A stretch of 64,000 nucleotides of DNA from Dryocosmus kuriphilus (GCA_038277395.1 CM076197.1:28475564-28539563), one strand, 5' to 3'. Positions 31,746 through 44,215 are shown, numbered from the stretch's first letter. Notes: generated by a model from the sequence alone, not told the origin. A program made the numbers and translations.

Positions 31746-33250
31746 CACTTTGATCAATTTTGTTGTTATTTTTTATTTAGTAAAATGCTTATATATTCAC
31801 TTTTCTATTTTTTTCTTCAATTTTGCAAAAATAAACATTTTAAGTGTTTTTTTCCATGAAAAGCTCGCTTTTTACAATTTTTTTCTCAAAGAAATTTATT
31901 TTCAATGAAAGTTCTTAATTTTATTGTTTGGTTTAAATTTTGTGCATATTCTAAAATGAGAGAATTATTTTTCAGCCCTATAAGACGGACGACGAATTTT
32001 TTAAAGCCACTTTTCTCGAAATCGGCCAAATGTTGCGTCCTAGGAATTTCATAAGTTTAATTTGGGGTCATGGTCCTTATTTACTGAAATTATGAATCCA
32101 AACAAAAAACAAACTACCTGGCCTTACCCTTGTGAGTTATTTAATGGTAGAGAATATAATGAACTGATTCATTTATAATAAAGTTCTTATTATGTGTGAA
32201 TTTAAACAAAAATATGTTTTCAAAATTCTTTTTTATACAGTGGTAAATATTTTATTCAAAACATGGATCTTTTATACAGAAAATCCAATTATTACAAAAA
32301 ATCACACATCAAAAGGGCTTACCATTACTTAAAGAAAGTTTCTCATTGTAAGCACACCAAAAATATTTGTGATACTTCCAAAAAAAAAATCGAAGGTTCA
32401 AAATTTCATTCTTTGACAATGAGCGATTTTTTAAAATTATAATTTACCAATATTATATTGCGTAACAAGGAGCGAAAGTCGACGATTTCATAACAAATTT
32501 CTCGAAAATATGACTTTCAATGCCTCCTTAGAATATCGGAAGTTGCGTTTTCGGTCCTAAGATTGAAAGTGCGATCAGTTAAGGAGGCATCGAAAGTCGT
32601 ATTGTCGATAAATGTGTTATGCAAAAATGTTTAACTCCAAAAACCCAAACAAGAAAGAGGAAATAAAAACAAGGCAATCTTCAAATTACTATAGAAAGAG
32701 GAAAGCACGATATAAATAAAAGGGTTAAGGCGATATGAAGGTGAACTTTTCATCATTCTTCTTTATATTTATTTTAGTTTTTGGTTTTTAAATTAAATAA
32801 TATGAACGTGCTGGTCCAAAGTTAATCGTTTTTGGTTCTTGAATTCATTTTTTGTAATTTCTAAGAATTTTGTTATTAAAGTTTAATTATTATGGACATT
32901 AACTAAGAAAGAATTTCAATTTCGATTGATTCTAAATTTAATTTCTTCAGTTGAGTTTTTATATATTTCTTCTCATGTTTTTGAATTTATATTTTATTTA
33001 ATATATAAATATGTTTAAAACATTTTTAGTGGGATATTGGTTTTTGAAGCTGTATATTTGAATAGTTAAATTCATAATCTTCGAATTATTTATACAACAA
33101 AATTCTTACTGACTTGACTTCTAAGTCTTATAGTACTTTTTACTTTTTCAATTCCTTTTCCATAAAATATAAATGTTTAAAAGCAGGTAACTATAGTTTT
33201 TTCTAATTTTTAAATTGCAAATATTAAGAACTTTATTTCTTGGTAATGCA
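31746..33250. other. AT-rich non-coding DNA
   Basis: No open frame or known element. A short inverted motif GACTTTCAATGCCTCCTTAG / AAGGAGGCATCGAAAGTCG occurs at about 32512-32600. Confidence 0.55.
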
Positions 33251-33289
33251 AAAAATAAATTGAACTTGAGTCTGAAAGCAAAGTCAATA

Positions 33290-34530
33290 TGCTATAATTA
33301 TTTAGACTTTTTTTTGCCCAGAAATTAAATATCCTTATTAATATTCATATTCGAAAGTGCAAAATTAACAATTTGAATCCGCATTATGAATAGCTTGAAT
33401 AATTACTTTCGAGTTTTATCCCGAAATAGCAATGCTACGTGACGAGACAAAAAAAACTTGTGGGAAAATTGGAGAAATTCTTAATTCTAAAATATTGAAT
33501 CCTTCAACTTAATATAAGTGATATCTGTGAATTTCAAAAATTAAAAAAATGTTGTTAATATTATTTAGCAATTTCTCATTTTAAATTCGTAGTTTGCGAC
33601 AGGTATGTGACAAGACATTTTGGGTACTTCTTTATTTCTAATTTGTAAATGACGTCCTCTAAAATTTTGAAACTTTACGAAATTGTGCTTTGATATAAGT
33701 AATTTATTGAGATATTTTTAGAAAAAATTTAATAATCAAAGGAAATTTGGAAAATGTCTGGGACTTAAAATGGTCAGCTTTTTCTCAATCACCCATTTGC
33801 TGAAATAGGATTTTAACCTTTTTTGAATGCAAAGTTTCGGAAAAATCTGAAATGATATTTTTTTTTAATCTACAAAATGGCTCAATTTTACCAATTTTTA
33901 ACGATTCTAAGTTTCAGTTCATCTATGTAAGAATCTAATTTTTATCGCCGTCTCAAAAAAAAAATTCTTACAAGCTGTGCATTATACACATTGCCTAAAA
34001 GTTAACCATATTAGACAATGAGATTTTTGAGAAATAAAAACTTTCCAAACCACCCAAAATATTTTTACGTAATTGAGTCTTCGTAGTTGTAAAATCAACA
34101 ATGCCTGCATTATAAACAGTTTGAATAATATTTTTCGATTTTTATCATAAAATAGCAATGCCGCGTAACCGGACAAAAAACTTTTGGGACAGGCTTTGAA
34201 GTGATATTAGAAATCCTTAACTCTAAAATATTTAGCCTTCCTCTTGATTATTATATTTTTCAACTTAATATACGTGATATTTGTAAATTTCAAATATTTA
34301 AAAAATTTTGGTAATATTATTTAGCAATTTTTCATTTTAAATTTGTAGCTTGGGACAGGTGCGTGGCAAGACATTTTGGGTAGTTTTTATTTGTAATTTC
34401 CAAATGAGATCATTTAAAATTTTCAAGCTTCACAAAATTTTTCTTTGATATAAGTAATTTATTGAGATATTTTCCGAAAAATTTTTAATCAAACAAAATG
34501 TGGAAAATGGCCAGGGACTTAAAATTGTAT
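33290..34530 (+). repeat. Tandem duplication, ~756-bp period
   Basis: The block at about 33330-33770 is repeated at about 34075-34530 with mismatches and small gaps. Shared landmarks: ATAGCAATGC.CGTGA, ATATTATTTAGCAATTT.TCATTTTAAATT, CAAGACATTTTGGGTA (33611 and 34366) and TTTGATATAAGTAATTTATTGAGATATTTT. No coding potential. Confidence 0.8.
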
Positions 34531-35413
34531 ACATAATAATAATACTTTATCTTGCAATTACCAGACTTTCTTAAATTTATTTTTGGTTAAGGATTTCGAT
34601 AAAAAAAAAGATTTTTTCGAATAAACTGAAATTAATAATCCTGTAAAATTTGTAAAATGTAGATTAGAAATTAAGCATTTGGAGCATTAATTGTCAAGTG
34701 TATCCACTAAAAAAATCAAAGTTGTTAGATCTATGTGAGTCAAACTTAGGCAAAGTGTTATCCTTTTGTACAGCAGTTTACGTGGGAAAAATTTTCTCAT
34801 TTACATAAATATTTACCGAGGTGGGGGTGGGGGGCAATTTTGGGATTTGCTTGGATATCATCTATTTCGGCAACGTTTCTTATAACTATAAATCTTTTTC
34901 TAGTACAATTTCGACAAGGGTTTTCACGAACTTTCCGTTGATCATAAGCATTTTAAAAAATATATATATTTGACCTTCAAAAATAAACGTAAAAAAATTT
35001 GAGTTTTTTTTTGGAAGAAGGCACATTTTTATATTTATATTCTCATCTGAATGAGAAGGTATTTTTTTTTATTTCAAAAGAAAGCTGAGGCTTTTTCCTT
35101 CAAAAACTATCAGGATAAAAAGTGGGATTCTAATATTTTATTTATGAAAATAAGCATTTAGTGGTTTTTGAGACAACACCACGTTTTTTGGCAATTTTTA
35201 AATGTTAATTATCAATTTAAAAAAATTTTCTACCACAATTTCAATAGGTTTTTTTTACCTACAAAAATGGAGGAACAATAAATTTGACTTTTTCTCATAG
35301 CACACTGTTTTAAAATTTGTTTTTGGTCTAGAAAGAAAGCTAGGGAGAAAATAGTCAATTTTTTAGACCTAAAATTATCAAATTTTAAAGGTTATGAATT
35401 TATTATATTTTAT
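34531..35413. other. AT-rich non-coding DNA
   Basis: No gene or known element recognised; many homopolymer A/T runs. Confidence 0.55.
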
Positions 35414-35535
35414 AAAACTTTTTATGAAAAAGTAGTTTTGGTAAGTATTGTAAATCCAATTTTTAGTCGTGAAAAAACTATACTGATGGATCCAATACTT
35501 ACCAATACATTTTTTCATAAACTTTTTAAATTATA
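35414..35535. repeat. Imperfect hairpin
   Basis: Arms TTTATGAAAAAGTAGTTTTG + GTAAGTATTGTAAATCC and the inverted GGATCCAATACTTACCAATA + CATTTTTTCATAAA pair over about 40 bases around a 30-base loop. It may be a small palindromic element. Confidence 0.55.
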
Positions 35536-35802
35536 GAGTCTTCAGAAACTTTAATTTTAAACCAAATAATCTAATATACTTCAATCTAAACGCAGCTTCA
35601 ATCATTTAACTAAAAATGCTTTCAATTAAATAAATACTTCGAAAAGATAATTAAAAGTGACATTTAAAAGAAATGTATAAAAATAAAAAAGTGACACGCT
35701 TGAAATAATAATTGAAAATTGTATATTTTCACATTTTTAATATTTAGAATTAAACAATTACAAAAGTACAAATCTAAAAATTAAAACTATCAAATTAAAT
35801 CC

Positions 35803-35936
35803 TTTTTTTTTTTTGTTTGGCGGAGGAGGAGGTGGAACTCCTTTTGACGGACTGAGTGTGGGACTCGGCCTGACGGCCCCTACCCACTAAAACCACCTCC
35901 TCCCCCGGCACTCAGACTATAAGTCCATTGTGCCAC
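35803..35936 (-). mobile_element. 5'-truncated LINE 3' tail
   Basis: Reverse complement matches the 3' UTR of the LINE at 24718-24800 (GGAGGTGGTTTTAGTGGGTA, CACACTCAGTCCGTCAAAAG), ending in a poly(T) that is the tail read from the other strand. It is flanked by AATTAAATCC at 35793-35802 and 35937-35946, a clean target duplication. Confidence 0.85.
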
Positions 35937-35946
35937 AATTAAATCC

Positions 35947-36450
35947 TTAAAAATGAAACAATTTCCGCGGTGAACAATTCTGCTTGTTAATATTTTCTCA
36001 TATCTTGCATAGTTTTGCTGAAAAGTGGTTTTCTTTATATTTCATAACATATTTCACGAATAACTCAAAAACTACGCGTCTGCTCAAAAGAATGATAGAG
36101 AACAAATTTGGAGACCTTTTTAAGGTGAACAACTTTGTTTTTTATCATTTCTTCGTATATTGCATAGTTTGGCGGGAAATTTGAAATTTTTTATTTTTAA
36201 TAACGCTTTATCGATTAAAATAAAGTCCGTGCATTTTATCAAAAAATGGTTAAAACAAAATTAGTAGATCTTTTTAAATTGAACAACTTTGTTCTCCACC
36301 ATTTTTTTGTATCTTGAATATTTTGGCGGGAAACCAGAGTTTCTTAATTTTAATAACGTTTTCTTGATTAAAACAAAAACCGTTCATTTTATCAAAAAAC
36401 GGTTAAGACAAAGTTTGTACATTTTCTTGAGGTGAACAAAAACCGCTGGT
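35947..36450 (+). repeat. ~154-bp satellite, array 1
   Basis: Anchors GGTGAACAA(C/T)T(T/C)TG at about 35969, 36124, 36278 and 36431 give spacings of 153-155. Each unit holds TATCTTGCATAGTTT.G, TTTTAATAAC.TTT, GATTAAAA and ATCAAAAAA.GGTTAA. The same satellite occurs at 40930-41870 and 50059-50165. Confidence 0.85.
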
Positions 36451-36489
36451 TAACGAACATGTCCTTTCTTTTTACCCGTTAAAGAAGTG

Positions 36490-36564
36490 TACCAAAGCGC
36501 AATCCAATCCGATTAGTCCTTTGAAAGTCATCGTGGGAACAGGCTCCAACGACAACAACGACAA

Positions 36565-36596
<32 letters not shown>

Positions 36597-36730
36597 TCAA
36601 CAGACAGACAGACACCGTCGTAAAAACTGTTTTTTTTCGGATTCAGGAGGTCTCAAAACGTGGAGATTTCATGAAATCCGCGAAAGTCAAATTTTACATA
36701 AATCTAATACCTTCTCTGATGAGAATGTAA
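36490..36730 (+). repeat. Dispersed repeat with GAC microsatellite, copy 2
   Basis: Homologous to 19040-19255. The microsatellite here is a GAC/ACG run (about 36561-36596), followed by CAGACAGACAGACA. An open frame across it encodes a poly-Asp run and is not taken as a gene. Confidence 0.75.
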
Positions 36731-37329
36731 AAATTATTTTTTTGTACTCAAATATATGCTAAATAACCTCCCTAAAAAGAATTCCCATTCCTTTCGTTAT
36801 ACTCAAAAAAAAAATATATATATTAAAGCTAGACCTTTTTTTTGGCCGCTAGAGTAGTGTCACCCCTTAAACTTTCAAAGGTAAACTATTTATCAAATTA
36901 TCTTAAGTACAAATTTTTTACTCATGTAGTTTTATTTACATTTTTGCGACATAATTTTCAAACATTTTCATCTTGAAAATATTACAGTATCAGAAGAAAA
37001 ATATATAAATTCTCCTTATTTTCAACTATGTTTTTCAAAAAAATTACCAATTATATTATCCACTCAAGAAATGGTTTCAGTACTTTTATCATTATTTATT
37101 ATAACTTTCGGAAATGCTATATTTAGGTTGTGATCTTGAATATCAAACTTTCCTAACCTTAAAAAAGCTTGGCTCCTGTTTTACCGTTAAATGTTAGCAG
37201 AAATGAGAAAACCAACGATGGACTTCGTAGTAAGATGAGGGCACCACCTCGATAGAACAGAAAAAGTGATTACCTATATATATATAATTTATAACGGGAA
37301 TGCTATACTGTGGAAGGAAATATATATAA
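36731..37329. other. AT-rich non-coding DNA
   Basis: No gene recognised; contains TATATATA stretches next to the truncated end of the mariner copy. Confidence 0.5.
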
Positions 37330-37992
37330 TATAGTGACCAATCATGGGTATGCGGTTATGACGTCGAAAACAAAGCCCAATCGTCCCAATGGAAGACCCC
37401 GGGAGAGCCAAGACCGAAAAAATCACGTCAAGTTCGATCAAATGTCAAGGCTTTGCTCACTGTTTTCTTCCATTACCGTGGCGTAGTACATAAAGAGTTC
37501 TTACCACAAGGTCACATGGTCAATAAGGAGTATTACCTTAAAGTTATGCGCCATTTGCGAAAAGCAATACGACAAAAACGTCCGGAAATGTGGAAAAACA
37601 ATTCATGGCTTTTGCATCACAACAATGCACCTGCTCACTCATCGTTGCTTGTGTGTGACTTTTTGACCAAAAACAAAACCACAATCGTGCCTCAGCCGCC
37701 ATATTCACCGGGTTTGGCCCCCTGCGACATTTTCCTGTTCCCAAAACCGAAAAGACCCATGGAAGAACGGAGATTTGCAACGATTGAGGAGATAAGGAAT
37801 GCATCGTTGGAAGAACTCAAAGCTATACCAAAAAGTACTTATCAGAAGTGCTTCGAGGATTGGAAAAAGCGTTGGCATAAGTGTATTATATCTGAGGGGG
37901 GTTACTTTGAAGGGGAAAACATAATAATTGATGAATAAGTAAATATTTTTTCGTAAAAATTAAAAGTCACATTACTTTTTGAACACACCTCG
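37330..37992 (+). mobile_element. 5'-truncated mariner with right TIR
   Basis: The right end carries the mariner-type TIR AAAAGTAATGTGACTT.. read inward as ACGAGGTGTGTTCAAAAAGT, ending next to TA at 37993-37994. The left TIR and the N-terminal half of the gene are missing. Confidence 0.85.
37334..37938 (+). pseudogene. Mariner transposase, C-terminal part
   Basis: Mariner transposases cut and paste DNA using a D,D34D triad. Seen: WVYGYDVETK (first Asp, about 37348-37377) in the frame leading into 37453-37938; HHNNAPAHSS, where the second catalytic residue, Asp in the family (HHDNAPAHSS), is Asn here; and PPYSPGLAPCDIFLFPKPK with the third Asp. The helix-turn-helix domain is absent. The missing catalytic Asp plus truncation make it inactive. 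Confidence 0.88.
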
Positions 37993-38019
37993 TAGTTGTC
38001 ATAGTTTAAAGAAGAACCC

Positions 38020-38290
38020 CGCGCGTTAAGATTCCTGGACTGATCGCAGCTGTTTCTGCCGTACTGGCGGTGATAACCATCATACCTCCAAAGGCCTAAG
38101 TATGAGGGCTTTCCTACTCTGACGAGGACAATGTCAACTCGTCGGACATACTGCAGCTTCATCCTAACACCCTCTGCAGGGCAGCATACCTTTGCAGGCT
38201 CCGTTACCCCAACAGCCTGAGAAGCGAATGAACCTACACGTCCCCTTGCGGGTCAGTTGTCATCGTCTTCGGCTTCTGTTGAAGTAGCAG
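38020..38290 (+). repeat. Dispersed repeat, plus copy of an inverted pair
   Basis: GCGGTGATAACCATCATACCTCC, GTCAACTCGTCGGACATAC, CCTAACACCCTC and GCGAATGAACCTACACGTC match, in inverted order and orientation, sequence at 39735-40060. No coding function is seen. The GC-richer composition suggests a LINE UTR, but I cannot name it. Confidence 0.65.
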
Positions 38291-39734
38291 GACTTTATCG
38301 AAATGGTTTGACGAATAGGTATTAAAGTGAGGTAAAAAAGAGATACCGATTTTAGATTCCGGGACAGTATAAACACGAAAACACTCTTTTTCCAAAGTTT
38401 TTCGTCACCATGTCTTAAGCTTCAGCATCAAAATTGATTACTTCAATGTATTTTTTGAGGTTAAAGCGAACGGTTTTCAGTCATCACGAGTCATGATTCA
38501 ACCGCAAGATGGGTTATTTGAGTGTTTTAAAGCTTTTTGTAAGGGCAGGGACGAACAGTAAACGGACACCAGTTTCAGATTCAGCGACTACAAAAATGTG
38601 AAAATATATTGTTTTCTGAAGGTTTCATTCACCAAATCGATTTTTAGGTTTCTTTGAGGTTAGAGACGAACTGAGATATGATGAAGTCAAGCGGACCCCA
38701 GATTCGTATTTAGCGACACCAAAAACATATAGGTATGGTGGTCTAGTTCACCTCATGTAAAACTTTTTTTTTGTGTGCCTGTATTCGTCTTCTCGAACTG
38801 TTGTTTAGACAGGCACCTGAAGAGTCTTACATAAGCCTGAACGATCTAAATAACTATAAGGAGATCCAAAATAATGCGGATGTTGGCGAAAAGTGCCGCG
38901 AGCGGGCTCAATATTTAAACTTTATTCATATAAAAACATTTTTCATATTCAATACAATTTTTTCTTGGAATATGTTAATGTGCTACTAAAGAAACAAAAT
39001 ATCTTTTTATCTCATTTCATGCGTCTCCATTAAAATTTGAAAAGTGATATTAATAGCACAGGCACACAAAAAAAGTGTGCGGAGCCAAAAAATCGACCTG
39101 TATAGCATTGTGGTATTGATCTAGCATAGTCAAAATCTGCACTGATTGTAATTTTCTGCTCCCCAGTTTTTTGTTTTATTTGCGTTTGCATTTTTAGTTC
39201 ACATCAAATTATCCCATGTAGGCCAACAAAAAGCGAAAGTCGTTTTTTTTCGCTATAAAACGAATTTTTTAATAGCCCTCATGTTCAAAAAGATATCTCC
39301 AGGTTTTGTTTGCAAAAAATTTTTTTTCAAAAGTTATTAACAATGAAATTATAATGTTACAACATGATCAAGATTTTTCTCGTGAAAGGCTGAACGGATT
39401 ATGATGATTCTTACGTTGAAATTTTTGCTCAAAAATGTACATTCTAGACATATTTTTTCCGAACAGAAAAACATTGAATTTGTTAAAAAAATGTCAATTG
39501 TTTATAAACAAATTGAACTTTTTTCTTTCATAGGAAAAATTATTTGCGCGTTATTCTGCATTTTTTCTAGAGAGAAATGCGAAAAGAAATACTAAGGACT
39601 TTCTATTATTTCACGGAATATAAATTTTTTAGTGCATTAAATAATTTCCGTTTATTCGTAGCAGTAAAAAGACGTAAGAAGATTGAAACATAAGATGGGA
39701 GGTATATAATTCTTATTAAGAGATTCAGGTCCTT
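38291..39734. other. Non-coding stretch between the inverted pair
   Basis: No gene recognised. Around 38360-38760, imperfect repeats of phrases such as GACACCAGTTTCAGATTCAGCGAC and GACCCCAGATTCGTATTTAGCGAC occur about 140 bases apart. Confidence 0.5.
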
Positions 39735-40060
39735 TCTACAACCTTTGTGGGCTGTATACAGATATAGCTTAGCTTTTCTGAACTCTGCTGCTTCCGTGGT
39801 CGCTAGGGACGATGACGATGTGTAGATTGATTCGCTTTCTAAACCATAGCAGTACTGAAGCCCGCGTAGGCGCGCTACACTACGTTAGGGTGTGAGAATG
39901 GTGCCATAGTGTATCCGACGATGAGTTGACTATGACCTCATCCAATTCGCAAAACCATTATACTTAACCCTGAGGAGGTATTATGGTTATCACTCCTAGG
40001 ATGGCGGACTCACCTGCGATCGGGTCGGGATCTCTAACGTGAGGGTACTTTCAAACATTA
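39735..40060 (-). repeat. Dispersed repeat, minus copy of the inverted pair
   Basis: Reverse complement carries GGAGTGATAACCATAATACCTCC, GTCAACTCATCGTCGGATAC, TCTCACACCCT and GCGAATCAATCTACACATCG, matching 38020-38290 with an extra ~70-base block. Confidence 0.65.
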
Positions 40061-40929
40061 TGAGAAAATCTAATAAAACAAAAACAATCAGCAACTTAGT
40101 TCCAACGCAGCCAGAAGCAGGACACATGAGTGCAGTAGTGACACTGATCAACCCAAAAGCCTTTAGTTCCGAAATCTAAAATTTTACTACCTCCACTTCA
40201 CATCAAGCTCGGATTGATGAAGCAGTTTACAAAAGCACTTGACAAGGATAAACCATGTTTCCAATACATCGACAAAACTTTTATTGAATGATAAAAAATG
40301 TCCGCTATCCACGAACAAACTCGAGAAAACAGCCTGGATGAGTTTTAAGAGGGTGGCAGAAAATTTTTTAGGACATAATAGATCTGATAAGTACCAAAAA
40401 ATGTTAGACAAAATAATATGCAGTTTAAAAAAATTATGATGTTTAATGAATTTAAAATTATCTTCCCTTGATTGACATATTGACTACTTTCCAGAAAATT
40501 TGGGTGACTACAGTGAAGAGCAGCGTGAAAGGTTTCATCAAGACGTCTGAGAAATAGAATGTAGGTATCAAGGGAAACGGATTGTGAACATGATGGCTTC
40601 GCGGGTACATTCTCATCGCGCGCTGGGTGCGCCGCGCTTCGCGCAAAGTATGAGCGTGCCTAGGGCGCGCGTCTGTTGGAACTCGCGCTTCGCGCTCGAT
40701 ATGTTATTTACCTCGTGCTACGCGCTCGGTGTTTGTACATCCCTATGGCACATTTGCACGTATGGACCTTTTAAAATTAAAGATCGAACTATTGACCAGT
40801 AAAATTGGTAATTTTGAATTTTTTGTTAAAGCTCTTTCGGCTTTAACGAATACATTTTCATCCCGTGTCTCGCGCTTCGAACTCGAATAAACTTTGTCCA
40901 AAATGTCACAATTTCTTTTACGGTCTGAG
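40061..40929. other. Non-coding stretch with a GC-rich island
   Basis: Mostly AT-rich. At 40598-40735 there is a CG-rich patch with repeated CGCGCTTCGCGC-like palindromes (GCGCCGCGCTTCGCGC, TCGCGCTTCGCGCTCG, GTGCTACGCGCTCGG). No gene recognised. Confidence 0.5.
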
Positions 40930-41870
40930 TGGAAATAAAACTTTTTCTATTTTTAGTAACATTTTTCACAATTAAAACAAAAACTATGAGTCCTATGAAA
41001 ACATGGTGTGAAGCAAATATGTAAACCTTTTTGAGGTGAACAATTTTTCTCCTGGACAAATAATACACTTCGCATAGTTCCAACGAAAAAATTGAATTCA
41101 TGATTATTAATAACATTTTTCACGATTAAAACGAAAACCATATGTTTCCAAGAAAAAAGTATAAAGAAAATTTGTAGATCTTTTTGAAATAAACAACTAC
41201 GCTTCTTAACATTTTTTCGCATCTCTCATAGTTCGGTGGGAAAATTGAATTCTTGATTTTTATTAGTAACATTGTTGACCATTAAAACAAAACAAAAAAT
41301 TTGTTGTATCAAAAAATGGTACAGAGAAGATTTGTAGATATTTTTGAGATAAAAAACTTTGCTTCTTAACATTTTTTGCATATGTCGCATAGTTTTCCTA
41401 AAAAGTAGATTTTGAACTTTTTAACAATGTTTTTCTTGATAAACAAAACTATTATACGTTTCATCAAAAGACTATGCGTTGGATCAAGAAATGGTTTTAA
41501 ACAGATTGGCAGGTCACTTCAAGGCGATCAATTATGTTTCTTAATAATTTTTAGTATCTCGCATAATTGCATTTTTCAGCCAGACAATGTCTTTTATATA
41601 CTTTAATCGACCGGTAAGTGTGAGAAACGTGACGAGAATGCGCCTGAGTAGCGGGCAGATTTTTTAGTAACTTTTACTAACTTTCTTATTGACTTCATAG
41701 TAATGTATTTTTTGATTAAAACAAATGTGATACTTTTCATGAATAAACCAAGCGTTGGATCAAAAAATAGTTTCAAGAAAATTTGTAGATTTTTTAAGGT
41801 GAACAGCTTTGCTTATTATCATTTTTTTCGTATCTTGCATAGTTTTTGTGAAAAGTGAATTTGTTTGTAT
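40930..41870 (+). repeat. ~154-bp satellite, array 2 (left of element C)
   Basis: Anchors equivalent to GGTGAACAA occur at about 41035, 41188, 41348, 41523 and 41798; most spacings are 153-175, one is a longer interval. Element C interrupts the last unit. Confidence 0.8.
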
Positions 41871-42052
41871 TATCGAAATATATATATTGTAGCGACGCTT
41901 ATGACGTCATCAAGTCTATATAAAGAGCCACTGGTCTCCTGACTGGCTCAGTACGTTACTAAGACTCTGTAGCTACTCATTGTATTGTGGTACTGGCTTG
42001 ACCAGAATAAAATACTTTTTAAAAAATAAAAGTGTATAAAATATAGACCACA
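41871..42052 (+). repeat. Element C 5' LTR
   Basis: Runs TATCGA...GACCACA. Contains TATATAAAGAGCC (core promoter-like, about 41917) and AATAAAAT before the end. Start set by alignment with the 3' LTR and the polypurine tract. Confidence 0.9.
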
Positions 42053-42056
42053 TAAT

Positions 42057-42074
42057 TGGCGATTCTGCCAGGAT
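42057..42074 (+). other. Primer-binding site of element C
   Basis: TGGCGATTCTGCCAGGAT, 4 bases after the LTR; differs from the element A site by one base. Confidence 0.8.
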
Positions 42075-42368
42075 ATCCTCAACGCAGCAGCTCAGACTTC
42101 TAAGAACCTAAAGGACGAAATCGCTGGAGGAAGTACGCCACTTTACAAGACCCGTGAAGTGGAAGAAAGAAAAAGAACCTGGAGAGATATTCCAAGATAA
42201 GCTTCAGAACAGTAATCTACGCCTGAAACCTTGCAAAGATTGTTGGAGAACATTCAAACCTTCTAAGACCCTGAAGATTTGGATGCTGGATCTTTTGTTC
42301 TACAAGACCTGTAGCAAAAGAGACGAAAAGATCTGGAATTACGAGAGGACGCCCAGTTAACTAAATGT

Positions 42369-43739
42369 ATGAAGGAAGAAAGAACAAAGATTTTGAAACG
42401 TCAAGCGAAGACAAATTCTCAACACGGTACATCTTGTACGTCAATAAATTTTTACGAGACAACTGAAAGTAATACATACTTTCCTCATACTCACAAAATT
42501 AAATTTATATATCCAAGGAAAATGGAAACATTAAAGAGAGCTTTATCTTTCGGGAAGCTGGACGATATAAGTCCATAGGACTTGAAACGCCAATATTATG
42601 AAATGAAAGTGAAGCTTAATGAGGCCGAACAAAGATTGGCAAGGCTGAATATAGGTGAATCAATACTTCCACCCTCGTTCGCCGCATCGGCGCCAATTCC
42701 ATTAGACGTGGGATTATAATTAACCTCCGAACAAAAGAAACAAATAAAAGAAATATTAGAGGATGTCGAAGAATATGATGGATCTACTGACGTGGAATAC
42801 TTTTTAGACGATTTAAAATATGCTGTGGATCAAATAGAAGGTGAAAATGAAACAGTAGAATCCGCAATGATAGACAAATTATTGCGAGGATGTAAAGCGA
42901 AAAAATTTAAGGGGGAAGCTCATGCTGTAGTTTCTAAAGTAATTGAATTTAATTACTCACAAATAAAAAGTTCATTACGTCTGGCGTTCGGAAGATTGGG
43001 AAAAACTTTATCCCAACTCCAGGAGAAAAGAGCCTCTATGTGCCAAATGAAACATGAGAAGGCTGAAGCTTTCATCAAGTGTTACTCTGAAATAAACAGA
43101 CAAATCCAGAAAGCTATAGACTTGGAGCCAGCAGAATTTAAGGATTTTGAGAGAAGAAAAGAAATGAGAGTGACAGTTGGAAAATTTATCGATTGTCTAA
43201 AAACTGAAATAAAATCAAAAGTTGCTAGCCTTCACCCACAAAGTTTAAATGAAGCTTACCAAAAAACAATTGGAAAAGAAAAAATTTATTATGATAAAGA
43301 AAGAGAAAGGAATCGTTTAGAACAAAAACGACAAACAATATTCAAAAAACCAATGATACAAAAATCGGTCATGCAGAAACCTATGGAACAAAAAATGGTT
43401 CTAAATCCACAGAAAAAAGAAACTATGTCATGTAATTTCTGCAAAAAATTCGGAAAAAGCGAGATTCAATGTTACACAAAAAGGAACAAGGGAAATTTTC
43501 AGAAAAGAGTCTCACAAAACAAAGACCCACCGAGGACCTACCAGATAGAGGAAACGGAAACCGACGAGACAGACAGACGAGAACAGTCAAAGAGAATTTA
43601 CTTGTCAAACAACGATAGAAACGGATACCAATATGTGAACATCAGATTACAAGGATATAGAGGTAAACGAGGATTATATATTGGTAGACTCGGACAGCCC
43701 GGAATCATTTATAAAAACTGGATGTTTAATAAAAAATGA
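42369..43739 (+). pseudogene. gag: Element C gag
   Basis: One frame from 42369 to 43739 with two in-frame stops (TAG 42576, TAA 42717). The main open part, 42792-43739 (315 codons), has a capsid-like region (VEYFLDDLKYAVDQIEGENE, DKLLRGCKAKKFKGEAHA) followed by a Lys/Gln/Met-rich basic linker. The single knuckle reads CNFCKKFGKSEIQC: the spacing is CX2CX4.X4C, but the expected His is Lys. An acidic tail follows (EETETDETDRR). About 310 bases of untranslated leader precede it. Confidence 0.82.
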
Positions 43740-44071
43740 ATGTGACATAATAAGAATTCCAGAAAGAGAACGGAAAACCTTCGAGATAGTAAATGGTACT
43801 AATGGTTCCATTAGAATTTGATAGTATCTTAGGGCGTGACTGGCTTACGAGTCATAAAGCAAAAACTAATTTTGTGAAAAACACTCTTGATCTGCCTGAA
43901 GGAAAAATTCCACTCAATGGTGATTACAACCCGGTCATTGTTCACTTAAGACCAGTAAATAAAATGATTCAGTTAGAATTGCCCAAAGGAGATTTTATAA
44001 TTGAAGGCAAAGGTCTGTTGCCAGGGATTTATAGTAGTAATGGAGAAACACCAATAGAACATGGAAATTAA
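43640..44071 (+). pseudogene. Element C protease region
   Basis: A short stretch overlapping the gag end in another frame has a DSDSP in the place of the retroviral DSG/DTG site. The open stretch 43793-44071 contains LEFDSILGRDWLTSHKAK, the typical post-active-site ILG.DWL block of Gypsy-class proteases. The active-site Gly appears to be lost. It ends at a TAA (44069-44071). From 44072 to 44215 follows a very AT-rich spacer with no coding sense. Confidence 0.65.
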
Positions 44072-44215
44072 GAAGAATGATATTCGTATTACACCTTTGT
44101 AATTAAAAAAAGAATATTTTATTTTATATTACTGTTATAATATATTTCTATTAATATTTTATTATATATAAACAATATATTTTAAATAAAAATGAAAATA
44201 AAACTTTATTTCAAC

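Noticed and set aside
36521..36730. Frame encoding a poly-Asp tract
   Set aside because: Created by the GAC microsatellite of a dispersed repeat.
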